From positions 1 to 64,000 of the forward strand of contig JAUNQN010000007.1 in NCBI GenBank assembly GCA_030536145.1: 64,000 nt of DNA, read 5' to 3'. The translations under genes and the position numbers were made by a program. Of this stretch, positions 7,320 through 15,951 are shown piece by piece. The notes beneath the pieces are model-generated. The model ran no database searches and had not been told where the DNA came from. It saw only the letters and a program-made list of their open reading frames with translations. Every line of letters begins with the position of its first letter. Position 1 is the stretch's first letter. This DNA comes from Akkermansia sp. Lineage in GTDB: Bacteria > Verrucomicrobiota > Verrucomicrobiia > Verrucomicrobiales > Akkermansiaceae.

Positions 7320-10300
7320 TTATTTCCTCCGGCGGCGACCACACAGGCCGGCCAAGGCCAGGAGCGCCAGCGTACCGGTAGCAGGCTCCGGCACGGCACC
7401 GGCTTTCATGATAGCCACGGTGCCTGCGCCGGCCGCGCCGCTGTACACAATACGGACCCCGGACAAAGCATCCGCTCCAAACGCCGCCGGAATGTTAAAG
7501 TAGTCGGAGGCCTCCACACCTTGCTCATAGGTGATGGCCTCGGTACTCCGGCTGATACCGTCGGCAGACAGGGTAATGGCATCCACCCCGCTGAAGAGCA
7601 GCAGATAGCCGTCGTCTTCAAGCGTTTCCACCATGTCATTGTCCAATGTGATGCCGGAGCCCACGGTAAGCGTAGAGCCCATGTTGAGTCCACCGGATGC
7701 AAGGCTCAGGGAAGAGTTGTCCGCCATGATGAGGTTGGCGTTCAACAGCGACCCCGAACCGGCCTTGAGCGTCTCGGTCACCGTGATAGTCGCCTCGGTA
7801 TCAGGAGCAGAATAGACGCCTATAACGGTGGATTCCCCCAGGTCCAGGTTTTCCCAAGTGAGAGCCCCGGTAGAGCTGATGAAGTTCAACTGGGAATCGC
7901 CGGAGACGAAAACATCGCTGGCTCCACCGGTACCGGAAAGGGTGACGGCAGAGGCATCCGTGACGCTGATGGAATCGAAATTGGCAAAAGTGGCGTCCGC
8001 AAAGGAGGCCTGCACATTGCTGATGACGAGTTCGCGCGTGCCGTTGACATTGGAGCCGCCGCTGAAGGTACCGCTGTAGTGGGTGATATCATTCTGACTG
8101 CGGGAGGCATTGGCATCAATGTTCGCAAGCTTGAGCTGGGAATCTCCGGCAACGACGGTATTCCCCTTGGAACCAGCGCTGATTATGCTGCCCTTCACGA
8201 TAACATCGGTATCAGTAATGGCAACCGAACTGTTCCCGCCAACAGAGAAATTCTTTTCATTGCCGCCGTACACATCCCCATCCACTTCAGTCATGGCGCC
8301 CGTCTGCTTGTCTGCAATACCGAGCTCCACGGAGGCATTACCGCCGACGTTGCCAGCGTTGCTGCCACCAAACACGCTGCCTTTTACAGTACCGCCGAGG
8401 ATCCTGACAGTGGAGTTTCCTCGCTGGGAAGAATTGGTAGTGCCGCAGCCACCGGCTACCTCACCGGTGACGGTACCGCCCGTCATCACCACGGAGGTAT
8501 TGCCGCCTATGACATCTCCGCTGTTGGCGCTCAGGTTTCCACCGAAGAGATTGGCTGCCTGTCCCCCACTCATGAGGATGGAAGTATCCCCGGTAACGGT
8601 ACCGCCCATGCCGCCGCCAAACACGCTGGCGACGCGTCCGCCGGTAATCTGGACCTGGGAATTGGTGACGGTGCCACCGGAACCGGCACCGGCAATATAT
8701 CCGGAGACCACGGTGGAATCACCGCCTACCAGCACACTGGATATACCGGAAACCGTGCCGCCGCTGCCGCCGCCGTATATGCGGCCGGCATAGCTGCCGG
8801 AAAGGACGGAAACCTTGGAATCCCCCGTAACCGTACCGCCGGAGCCACCACCATAGACCGTGCCGGAAACCGTACCGCCCGCAAGGGAGACCGTGCTATC
8901 CCCCTCCACGCTGCCGCCGGTACCGCCGCCGTATACAGAACCGTTCACCGTGCCACCGCTAAGCATGACTGAGGTGCCGGACTTGACCGTTCCCTCACGG
9001 CCGGCACCATAGATGGATCCTTGTGCCGTACCTCCATTAAAATGGATTTGCGTACCACCTGCAATGGTATAGCCGGCCCCCGTATGGATACCGCCGTAAA
9101 TATCTGCGGTGAAAGTACCGGCATTTGCCACCAAGGTGAGACTTCCGTCTACATTCGCCTTGTAGACACCGGCGAAGGAGGCCTGTTGCCCTGCGGTGCC
9201 TGTAAAGGAAGAGAACGAGGCGCTCTCCGCGGAGATTTCCACATAAACATTCCCGGTGACCTTTGCTGCATTTACCGCGCCGAAAACGGTACTGCCGCTG
9301 GAGACGGTATCCGTGAGCTTGAGATAGGCGCTGCCGTTCAGGGTGCCGGAACCGCCATGCGCACCATACCAGGCCGAGGCGGATCCGGAAGTGATATTTA
9401 CCCACACGTCACCGGAATAATCCCCACTGTTGGCGTATACCTGCCCGCTTCCTGCTGACAAGGTAGCTTCCACGGCTGCGTCTCCGCTGCTGAAGGAGGC
9501 TACTCTGCGCAAGTTGATAGAATCTGCGGCGGCGGGGGCCACCGTTGCGGACTGTGGTACGTCCTTGGCCCAGTCCTGAATGGTGCCGGGCCCCAGGGGG
9601 ACCTCACCGCGCATGGGTGCCTGATAGTGGGATTCCGCATTGTACAGGCCCTGGGTTACAGGGGCGTAAGCAGCGGTACTATCCAGCGCCACACTGCCCA
9701 ACAAGGCGCTGCCGGTACCGGAGTAGGAGAAAATCACCCCGTTGTTGGCGGTGTCGGCAGTATATCCCAGCCCCTCGCCCACCAACATGTCTCCCAGCCA
9801 CACATAGTAGCCGGAAAGCAAGTTGTCCGTGCCGTTGCCGTATATGTAGGAGATACGGAGGCTGTCCGTATTCTGGGACATGTCGGCGGAGTACAGGATG
9901 GAATCTCCCCACTTGATATAGGCCTCGCTAATATTCAACGTACCGGAGAACGCTCCGTTACCCACGGTCACGCTGAAGTTGTCGGTGGTATTCCAGCCAT
10001 CCTGCTGTCCGTTACCGAGGCTCAGGCTGAAATCCACGGTGAACCCTTTGTCTGCGGCGGGGTCTATATTCCATGAATAGGACAGGGTGGAAGCGCCGGA
10101 TGAGGAGAAGTCCAGCTTGCCGTTGTTATCCACCACCCCCGTGGCGGTAAAGCCGGCAGACGTATACTGGGCCACGGTGGTGCAGCTTCCTGCCGCCACG
10201 GTTGCAAAGCTTGTAGCAGCCACGCGCTCCTTGCCGGCGGTTCTGCCTCCGTAGCCCAGGGCACGGGCCATGTTCCCGGCAATAATCAGGTCTCCCTGGG

Positions 10301-11153
10301 CCGTGGGGTGCAAGCCATCCCCGGAGTTCATAGTGGCGGGTACGGCGTTCAGGGCTTTGGATGAAGTCACATCCGTGATTCCCTGATTCACGTCCACCAA
10401 TGTTACGCCCTTCTTATCCTTGGCCCACTCCGTCAGGAGCTGGTTGTATTCCTGCACGGCGGCATGTACATTGTCTGCAGAGGAAGTGCCGGTCTGGCAG
10501 TATGCCGGAATGAGGGAAACTACCACAGTGGCATCGGAATTGGCCGTCATCATGCTCTGGTACGTGGCCTCCACATCCGCAAGCAGGTTCTTGAATATTG
10601 CTTCCTTGTTGGCAACAAGAGAGGATCCTTTGTTCGTGTCGGAAAGCAGGTCGTTCGTACCAATCATCAGGAAGAACATATCCGGAGTCTGTTCACCGGT
10701 GAAAGTGGCCCCCGTATAGGCGGCATTGTTGTTGTTGACCGTGCTCTGGCCAAGCCAGTTCATGATATTGCTTCCGTTGTAGCGGGTTCCGCCGGATTTC
10801 TTCCATGAGGAAGAAGCATCATAAGAGGCATTGCCGGAAAGTTCCCACGCACGCGCACTGGCCTGGGAGCTGTGCAGGTTGGCAAAGGCTGTGCCGCCAT
10901 ACAGGGTCCCGGCAGTCACGCCTCCGGAATAATTGCCGGTCGATATACCTTCCTCATTATATGAAATTCCATTGTCCACCAATATCTTATGCATCGCCCA
11001 GCGGTATGAGCCACTGGCCACGCCGTGCGTAATGGAATCACCCACATACATGACATTTCCCAGAGAGTAATCCGATGCAGAACTAGTGGCAGCTATCGCG
11101 CAGCAGGTAAGCACCAGCAGTGCAAGCAAGAACTTGGGCAGGCGTAATTTCAT
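7320..11153 (-). CDS. GDSL/SGNH esterase fused to beta-helix repeats and a PEP-CTERM anchor
   Basis: 1277 residues from ATG 11153, where the signal peptide (1-27) begins. Residues ~30-300 are an SGNH hydrolase: V-G-D-S-I-T (Ser40), M-I-G-T-N-D (Asn167) and D-G-L-H (Asp279, His282). A jelly-roll-like region follows, then from about residue 690 a glycine-rich stretch repeating G-G-T-V-x-G-S-V-Y-G-G-G roughly every 30 residues, which should form a beta-helix. The end is V-P-E-P-A-T-G-T-L-A-L-L-A-L-A-G-L-C then G-R-R-R-R-K, the PEP-CTERM exosortase signal. Likely a surface-anchored esterase, perhaps removing acetyl groups from glycans (inference). It has a conventional promoter with a ~70-nt leader, unlike most neighbours. 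Confidence 0.85.
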   Translation of the reverse strand: MKLRLPKFLLALLVLTCCAIAATSSASDYSLGNVMYVGDSITHGVASGSYRWAMHKILVDNGISYNEEGISTGNYSGGVTAGTLYGGTAFANLHSSQASARAWELSGNASYDASSSWKKSGGTRYNGSNIMNWLGQSTVNNNNAAYTGATFTGEQTPDMFFLMIGTNDLLSDTNKGSSLVANKEAIFKNLLADVEATYQSMMTANSDATVVVSLIPAYCQTGTSSADNVHAAVQEYNQLLTEWAKDKKGVTLVDVNQGITDVTSSKALNAVPATMNSGDGLHPTAQGDLIIAGNMARALGYGGRTAGKERVAATSFATVAAGSCTTVAQYTSAGFTATGVVDNNGKLDFSSSGASTLSYSWNIDPAADKGFTVDFSLSLGNGQQDGWNTTDNFSVTVGNGAFSGTLNISEAYIKWGDSILYSADMSQNTDSLRISYIYGNGTDNLLSGYYVWLGDMLVGEGLGYTADTANNGVIFSYSGTGSALLGSVALDSTAAYAPVTQGLYNAESHYQAPMRGEVPLGPGTIQDWAKDVPQSATVAPAAADSINLRRVASFSSGDAAVEATLSAGSGQVYANSGDYSGDVWVNITSGSASAWYGAHGGSGTLNGSAYLKLTDTVSSGSTVFGAVNAAKVTGNVYVEISAESASFSSFTGTAGQQASFAGVYKANVDGSLTLVANAGTFTADIYGGIHTGAGYTIAGGTQIHFNGGTAQGSIYGAGREGTVKSGTSVMLSGGTVNGSVYGGGTGGSVEGDSTVSLAGGTVSGTVYGGGSGGTVTGDSKVSVLSGSYAGRIYGGGSGGTVSGISSVLVGGDSTVVSGYIAGAGSGGTVTNSQVQITGGRVASVFGGGMGGTVTGDTSILMSGGQAANLFGGNLSANSGDVIGGNTSVVMTGGTVTGEVAGGCGTTNSSQRGNSTVRILGGTVKGSVFGGSNAGNVGGNASVELGIADKQTGAMTEVDGDVYGGNEKNFSVGGNSSVAITDTDVIVKGSIISAGSKGNTVVAGDSQLKLANIDANASRSQNDITHYSGTFSGGSNVNGTRELVISNVQASFADATFANFDSISVTDASAVTLSGTGGASDVFVSGDSQLNFISSTGALTWENLDLGESTVIGVYSAPDTEATITVTETLKAGSGSLLNANLIMADNSSLSLASGGLNMGSTLTVGSGITLDNDMVETLEDDGYLLLFSGVDAITLSADGISRSTEAITYEQGVEASDYFNIPAAFGADALSGVRIVYSGAAGAGTVAIMKAGAVPEPATGTLALLALAGLCGRRRRK
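8321..9050 (-). repeat. Degenerate coding repeats (beta-helix region)
   Basis: About eight imperfect copies of a ~90-bp unit encode G-G-T-V-x-G-x-V-Y-G-G-G-x-G-G-T-V-x-G-D-S. The units diverge at the DNA level, so this is an old protein repeat rather than a recent tandem expansion. Confidence 0.7.
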
Positions 11154-11231
11154 TTTACCTTGAGAATGGTTAGCGGATTGATTTGCAAGCGGCACCAGGT
11201 GTTTCGGCACAGCGGTGCATAACAGGGGGGA

Positions 11232-11260
11232 ATTATGGCACGGCGCACATGGAGAGTCAA
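11232..11260 (-). promoter_or_regulatory. Promoter of the GDSL/PEP-CTERM gene
   Basis: Minus strand: TTGACT, 17 bp, CATAAT. The predicted start lies about 70 nt before the ATG at 11153, and a purine stretch (CAAGGTAAA) precedes that ATG, so this gene has a real leader. Confidence 0.5.
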
Positions 11261-11305
11261 CACAAATCCTTGAACGACTTGAAACAAAGCGGGGTACGGC
11301 GCAGG

Positions 11306-12523
11306 TCACTCCTGCACCACGGCGGCGTGGGGCTTTTTGTCCTGCCGGGCCTGCTGGAGCATATCCCGGTAGGGGGCGGAATCATAGGGGCATTCCATGC
11401 TGCCGAACCAGGTATCAAACTTGGCACCCAGGGCCACCAGCCCGGCCATGGCCCCCACGTCCCCGGACTTGGCCTCCGCAGCCAGGTAGTCCACCAGCTC
11501 CTTCACCGCGGCATCCGCGGGTTTTCCAGCGGCCTCCTGCACGCGGCACAGGGAGGAGTATGCAGCAAACAGCAGGGAGCAGCGCGCGCCGCCCCAGGCG
11601 CCGCGGTCCTCGAACTTGTCCGTATCAAACACGGTGCCGAACCAGTTCCACTTGCGCTCCTTGGCCAGTTTCACGGCTTCCCGCAGCAGGGGCTCCGCCT
11701 TGGCGGCATCCGCCGCCAGGTCCTTCTTGCTGCCCCTGCCCTGGCCGGAAGCCAGCTCACAGGCGGCGGCATCACCAAACTTGGCGGCCATCTCCACCCA
11801 GGCGCGCCCTGCGGCGGTCAAGCGGCCGTTGGCATCCTGCAGGGTGCGGCCGTACTCCCGCATGGCGGGCACAAACCCGGCATTGGCAGCCTTCCCCAGC
11901 AGCTCCTGCTTCTTGGAATCCTGGAGCATGGCGGCCAGGTACAGGCCTATGGGGCTTTCCTTTTCCGCAGCACGCTCCGCCCAGGCCAGGCAGCGCTTGG
12001 GGGCATCCGCAGGGTTTTCCGCACTCACATAGGCCCACAGGCCGTACCAGGCCATGCCGTTGCCGTCGTCGTAGTCGGCAGCCTTCTTGTACAGGTCGCC
12101 CGCCTTGTTCAGGGCATCCTGCCCCAGCTCGTCATGCTGCATGTAGTAGTGGCCCAGCAGGATAAGGGATTCCGGGTCCCCGGCATCCGCCAGCTTCTGC
12201 AGGGCATCCAGCTTGTCCTCCGGCACGTCCGTGGCGGGAATGCGGGAGAGCTTGGAGGGGTCCTTGGCAAACTGCTTCTGCAGGGCGGCCACCTGTTTCT
12301 TGGCCAGGGCATCCATCTTGGCGGGGCTGGCGTTCTTCTTCTTGCGCTCCTTGTCCATCTTCTCTCGCAGCTTGGCATCCTTCTTGGATTCTGCGGAGGC
12401 GGCATCATCCCCCTTGGGGGATTTCTTGGCAGCGTGGGCCTGCGGTGCCAGGCCGGTGAACAGGGCGGCGGAAAGCGCGCAGAGCACTGCCGCGCGGCGT
12501 ATGGTCATGAAAGGGGATTTCAT
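11306..12523 (-). CDS. Secreted Sel1-like repeat protein
   Basis: 405 residues from ATG 12523 (an ATG at 12508 is also possible). A signal peptide ends near A-H-A-A. A charged lysine-rich segment follows, then helical repeats of Sel1/TPR type, for example L-A-D-A-G-D-P-E-S-L-I-L-L-G-H-Y-Y and L-Y-K-K-A-A-D-Y-D-D-G-N-G-M-A-W-Y-G-L. Such solenoids mediate protein-protein contacts; no catalytic motif is seen. It lies 22 bp after ybeY on the same strand and may be cotranscribed with tadA-ybeY. Confidence 0.65.
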   Translation of the reverse strand: MKSPFMTIRRAAVLCALSAALFTGLAPQAHAAKKSPKGDDAASAESKKDAKLREKMDKERKKKNASPAKMDALAKKQVAALQKQFAKDPSKLSRIPATDVPEDKLDALQKLADAGDPESLILLGHYYMQHDELGQDALNKAGDLYKKAADYDDGNGMAWYGLWAYVSAENPADAPKRCLAWAERAAEKESPIGLYLAAMLQDSKKQELLGKAANAGFVPAMREYGRTLQDANGRLTAAGRAWVEMAAKFGDAAACELASGQGRGSKKDLAADAAKAEPLLREAVKLAKERKWNWFGTVFDTDKFEDRGAWGGARCSLLFAAYSSLCRVQEAAGKPADAAVKELVDYLAAEAKSGDVGAMAGLVALGAKFDTWFGSMECPYDSAPYRDMLQQARQDKKPHAAVVQE

Positions 12524-12545
12524 ACTGTAAATGGGGGAAAGGGGG

Positions 12546-12995
12546 TCAACCTGCGGGGTAAAAGCGCTCCACCAGCGGCTCCTGCACGGCAAAGAGCGCC
12601 GCGCGGTCCTCCGGCTCGTAGTCCAGGTAGCCGTGCAGGTGGGTCAGCCCGTGCACCATGTAGCGGAACAGCTCCTGCTCCCGCACCAGCCCGTGCTCCT
12701 GCGCATAGCGCTCCGCCGTATCGCAGCTCACCAGGATTTCACCGTGGTGGAAGGTGATGGCATCCGTGGGCGAGGGGTCGTCCAGGAACTCCGCATGCAC
12801 TGCGGCTATCGTCTCGTCGTCCACAATGGAAATCTCCACCGCAGGCAGGGTGGAAAGCACGTGGTCCGGCCCCTGCGGGGCCTGCAACAGCTCCGGCACC
12901 AGGCGCTGCAGCGCAGCCTGGAAACGCCCGGCCAGCCCATCGGTCACCCAGGGGCGCTCCGCATTCACATATACCTCAATCTCCGGCTGCATCAT
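12546..12995 (-). CDS. ybeY: Endoribonuclease YbeY
   Basis: 149 residues from ATG 12995 (ATG 12992 also possible). The metal-binding signature reads H-G-L-T-H-L-H-G-Y-L-D-Y-E, matching the UPF0054 pattern H-G-x-L-H-L-x-G-Y-D-H, except that the third ligand position is Y-L-D-Y-E rather than Y-D-H. The segment P-T-D-A-I-T-F-H-H-G-E-I corresponds to the family's T-D-V-L-S-F-P. YbeY is a zinc RNase for 16S rRNA 3'-end maturation and ribosome quality control. The start overlaps the 3' end of tadA by 20 bp. Confidence 0.8.
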   Translation of the reverse strand: MMQPEIEVYVNAERPWVTDGLAGRFQAALQRLVPELLQAPQGPDHVLSTLPAVEISIVDDETIAAVHAEFLDDPSPTDAITFHHGEILVSCDTAERYAQEHGLVREQELFRYMVHGLTHLHGYLDYEPEDRAALFAVQEPLVERFYPAG

Positions 12996-13518
12996 CAGTA
13001 TTCTCCGGTTGAAGCTCCTGGAGCAAGGCAGCGGCGCGGGCCTCCAGCTTGCGCTGCTTGGCCACGGCGCGCGCGGCGCGGAAAAAGGCCTGGAACTGCT
13101 CCAGGCACTGCGGACCCAGCACACCGGGCACCACCTCGCACTTGTGGTTCAGGGGCGGATTGGAATCCAGCAGGTTGATCCAGCCGCCACAGGCGCCGCC
13201 CTTGGGATCCGGTATGCCGAACACCACGCGCTGCGGGCGGCAGTGTACCAGCGCCCCGGCACACATGGGGCACGGCTCCTTGGTCACGTAAACGGTGCAG
13301 CCGTCCAGCCGCCAGTCTCCCACGGCGGCCTGGGCTGCGGTCAGTGCCAGCATTTCTGCGTGCGCGGTGGCATCCTTCAGGGCTTCCACCTGGTTCCAGC
13401 CGCGGGCAATCACGCGGTTGTCCTTCACAATCACGCAGCCGCAAGGCACCTCGTTGGCCGCGCGGGCCTTTTCGGCCTCGCGCATGGCCAACTGCATGAA
13501 TTGTTCATCCTCCGTCAC
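12976..13518 (-). CDS. tadA: tRNA-specific adenosine deaminase TadA
   Basis: 180 residues with a GTG start at 13518. The cytidine/deoxycytidylate deaminase zinc site is complete: A-H-A-E-M (His ligand, Glu proton shuttle) and P-C-P-M-C-A-G-A (two Cys ligands). The N-terminal F-M-Q-L-A-M-R-E-A and G-C-V-I-V-K-D-N are as in TadA, which makes inosine at the wobble position of tRNA-Arg(ACG). The C-terminus continues ~25 residues past the usual end as an arginine- and alanine-rich helix. The alternative of guanine deaminase is less likely from the F-G-I-P-D-P-K-G-G-A-C-G-G segment. Overlaps ybeY. Confidence 0.8.
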   Translation of the reverse strand: MTEDEQFMQLAMREAEKARAANEVPCGCVIVKDNRVIARGWNQVEALKDATAHAEMLALTAAQAAVGDWRLDGCTVYVTKEPCPMCAGALVHCRPQRVVFGIPDPKGGACGGWINLLDSNPPLNHKCEVVPGVLGPQCLEQFQAFFRAARAVAKQRKLEARAAALLQELQPENTDDAAGD

Positions 13519-13555
13519 TATGGGGAGACAGGGGGGAGGAGGTTTGTTTCAGGAT

Positions 13556-13579
13556 GGCGGGGCGGCCATGCGCCCCGCC
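13556..13579 (-). terminator. Hairpin after the gene at 13587
   Basis: A 9-bp perfect GC stem (13556-13564 with 13571-13579) lies just past the stop on the minus strand; only a weak T-rich tail follows. Confidence 0.5.
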
Positions 13580-13586
13580 GCGGCCC

Positions 13587-14084
13587 TTACTTCAGGGTCA
13601 CGCGGGGATCGTTGTCCAGCACGTCCTGCAGCTCGGGCCAGCCCTCCGGGGTCTGGTTCTGGAACATGTGCAGGTACACGGAGGCGGCACCGGCGGGGTG
13701 CTTCTCGAACAGCTCGTCCACGGCACCCTTCAGCTGCTCTGCGTCCAGCTTCTCCGGCAGCACGTCCACCACGCCGTGGCCGTTGTGCTCAATACCCAGC
13801 TTCTCAATGAAGGACACCAGCATGGGCTCATGCTTGCGGATCAGCCACACCTGCAGCAGGTGGTCGGCGATGGTCTCGGCGGGCATCCAGCACAGCATCT
13901 TGCGCAGCCAGGCAAACTGCTCCGCAACGGGCTTCTGCTGCATGTACTGCGGGCGCAGCTTCTTCAGGGCGCCAAGCTCACGCAGGGCGGCATGGTACAC
14001 GCCGCGCTCCTGGTTGCGCATCCACGTCAGGAATTCGGTTACCGTTGCATCATCGGACTTCTGGAAGATGGTGTAGGACTTCAT
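13587..14084 (-). CDS. Conserved-looking protein of unknown function
   Basis: 165 residues from ATG 14084. No signal peptide or membrane segment. Composition is that of a soluble helical protein, rich in Leu, Trp and Met (M-K-S-Y-T-I-F-Q-K-S-D-D-A, then L-T-W-M-R-N-Q-E-R-G). I do not recognise a family. It stands alone between the tadA cluster and the divergent mcsA operon, with a hairpin after its stop. Codon use matches the neighbours, which supports a real gene. Confidence 0.6.
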   Translation of the reverse strand: MKSYTIFQKSDDATVTEFLTWMRNQERGVYHAALRELGALKKLRPQYMQQKPVAEQFAWLRKMLCWMPAETIADHLLQVWLIRKHEPMLVSFIEKLGIEHNGHGVVDVLPEKLDAEQLKGAVDELFEKHPAGAASVYLHMFQNQTPEGWPELQDVLDNDPRVTLK

Positions 14085-14232
14085 ATCTGTTTGAAAAAGG
14101 TTGGGGATAGTTAACCATACCCGCCCCGCGTTGTCGAGAAGAAAGAGAGACAGCATGACGCTTTTCTACGCGCAGGGTGCGGAACAGTACCATGTACGCG
14201 CGCATGCTGACACAGATTGACACGGCGGGAAC

Positions 14233-14261
14233 TGGAAATGCACGGCGGACGGGTGTATACT
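14233..14261 (+). promoter_or_regulatory. Promoter of mcsA-mcsB-clpC (leaderless)
   Basis: TGGAAA, 17 bp, TATACT, then 8 nt to the GTG at 14270. No CtsR- or HrcA-like operator is evident nearby. Confidence 0.45.
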
Positions 14262-14269
14262 GCCCGCCA

Positions 14270-14818
14270 GTGAAAAAATGCCAGATATGCGGCCGGAGGG
14301 CCACGATGTTCCTAACGCAGATAGTCAACGGCGAGATGTCCGAGTTGGCCCTGTGCGAGGCTTGCGCCAAGGCGCGCGGGTTGTTCGACCCGCAGTCTCT
14401 CACCTTTGCGGAGAAATTCTTCCCGGAGGAATTCAAGAAGCAGGTGGACAAGATAGTGCGGGAACTGGTGGCGCAGGGAGACGACAAGAAACAGCACGCC
14501 CCCGGGAACGGGTGCGATGTCATTTCCGCCTGCCCGGTCTGCCATTTCACGCTGGAGGACTACCGCCGCACCAACCGCCTGGGCTGCCCGGACTGCTACA
14601 CCTTCCTGGCGCATGAGCTGCACCAGGGAGAGGAGGAGGACACCCCCGCCGCACCCGGCAAGCCCGCCCCGCGCAAGGCCAAGTCCCCCGCTGCAGCCAA
14701 GGCTGAGCTGGAGGCCGAGCTGCAGGCCGCCGTGGAGCGGGAGGACTACGAGCGCGCCGCCACGCTGCGCGACCGCATCAAGCAACTCACCGACAAGGAG
14801 GGAGGCCAGGCGGAATGA
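14270..14818 (+). CDS. mcsA: McsA-like zinc/UVR-motif protein
   Basis: 182 residues from a GTG at 14270, chosen because the -10 box ends eight bases upstream and the first zinc knuckle (K-K-C-Q-I-C-G) follows at once; 31 further upstream codons are open but precede the promoter. Four CxxC pairs (C-Q-I-C, C-E-A-C, C-P-V-C, C-P-D-C) should bind two zinc ions. The C-terminus carries a UvrB/C-type motif, R-E-D-Y-E-R-A-A-T-L-R-D-R-I-K. In Bacillus McsA activates the arginine kinase McsB and works with ClpC. First gene of mcsA-mcsB-clpC; no ctsR is present. Confidence 0.8.
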   Translation: MKKCQICGRRATMFLTQIVNGEMSELALCEACAKARGLFDPQSLTFAEKFFPEEFKKQVDKIVRELVAQGDDKKQHAPGNGCDVISACPVCHFTLEDYRRTNRLGCPDCYTFLAHELHQGEEEDTPAAPGKPAPRKAKSPAAAKAELEAELQAAVEREDYERAATLRDRIKQLTDKEGGQAE

Positions 14819-15945
14819 AGCTTTCCACCCTGCTGAAGGAGCAACCGGAGCACCTGATGGAGCCCGGCGACTGCCAGGACACGGTCATCGGCGTGATGGC
14901 GCGCCTGGTGCGCAACCTGAAAGGCCACCGTTTCCCGGGCTGGAGCACGGCGGAGAGCCGCGCCGCCGTGGCGGAACAGCTGCTGCCGGGGCTGCTCTCC
15001 CTGCCGGATTTCTCCAAGGGGTTCCATGCGGAAATGCCGGAGCTGGGGTTCGACGACCGCCGCATCATGATGGTGAACAGCATGCTCTCCCCCGCCCAGG
15101 CCGCGCGCCAGGACGGCTGCCACGTGCTGGTTTCCCACAAGCGCAACGTGGTGGCGTTCGTGAACGAGGAGGAGCACCTGGTGCTGCACATGTTCCGCCA
15201 GGGCTACAAGTGCCCCCCCAAGGGCGACACCATGCGCACCGGCCACATGCTGAACGACCTGCAAAAAATGCGCGACAAGCTGGACGGCATGTTCGACTTT
15301 GCCCACAACGCGCAGGACGGCTACCTGACCAGCATGCCCGGAGAGAGCGGGGACGGTATCCAGCTCTTTGTCATGCTGCACCTGCCCGCGCTCACCTTCT
15401 CCAACATGATGGGCCAGGTGACCAAGGCCATGGAAAAGCTGCACGTGAGCATCTCCCCGTTCTATTCCGACGGGCAGGACGACACGGGCAGCCGCTACAT
15501 GCTGTACTCCCTGCCGGGGCCGGAGGGCTCCCTGGGGGAGGTGAAGGGCTACTTTTTCGAGGTGGCGCAGCGCGTGGTGGAGCGTGAGCTTTCCGTGCGC
15601 CTGCGCCTGCTGGAGGAGCCCGGCATGCGCCTGTTCGACCACATCGGCCGCGCCTACGGCCTGCTCAAATACGCCCGGCGCCTCAGCATCAAGGAAATGC
15701 GGGATGCCTTCTCCAGCCTGCGCCTGGCCACCGTGCTGGGCATCATCAAGTGGGACGTGGGCCCCTACCCCATCATCCGCGGGATAAACCGCGTATCCCG
15801 CCTCATTGTGCAAGAGGCCATCACCCACCACGGAGACGAGCAGACGCCGCTCTTTGTGGCCACCGCCTGCCGCGCCTTCCTGGAGAGCCAGCCGCATGAA
15901 TTCCTCACCCACGCGGACATTCCCCCTTACCCTGAAAACTACTGA
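14815..15945 (+). CDS. mcsB: McsB-family guanido-kinase homologue, probably inactive
   Basis: 376 residues, overlapping mcsA by 4 bp. The ATP:guanido phosphotransferase fold is recognisable: R-L-V-R-N-L-K-G-H-R-F-P, V-N-E-E-E-H-L, G-Y-L-T-S-M-P and V-M-L-H-L-P-A-L. Against the McsB motifs as I recall them, key residues differ: S-S-R-I-R-L-A-R-N is G-V-M-A-R-L-V-R-N (26-34), N-E-E-D-H-I-R-I is N-E-E-E-H-L-V-L (117-124), T-S-C-P is T-S-M-P and G-T-G-L-R is G-D-G-I-Q (172-183). The C-terminal R-D-x-x-R-A phosphoarginine site is not found. The protein may be a regulatory pseudokinase rather than a protein arginine kinase. Confidence 0.75.
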   Translation: MKLSTLLKEQPEHLMEPGDCQDTVIGVMARLVRNLKGHRFPGWSTAESRAAVAEQLLPGLLSLPDFSKGFHAEMPELGFDDRRIMMVNSMLSPAQAARQDGCHVLVSHKRNVVAFVNEEEHLVLHMFRQGYKCPPKGDTMRTGHMLNDLQKMRDKLDGMFDFAHNAQDGYLTSMPGESGDGIQLFVMLHLPALTFSNMMGQVTKAMEKLHVSISPFYSDGQDDTGSRYMLYSLPGPEGSLGEVKGYFFEVAQRVVERELSVRLRLLEEPGMRLFDHIGRAYGLLKYARRLSIKEMRDAFSSLRLATVLGIIKWDVGPYPIIRGINRVSRLIVQEAITHHGDEQTPLFVATACRAFLESQPHEFLTHADIPPYPENY

Positions 15946-15951
15946 GACCAC

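Noticed and set aside
8321-9050. Periodic repeats considered as a CRISPR array
   Set aside because: Units are imperfect, in frame with a protein, and lack conserved repeat/spacer alternation.
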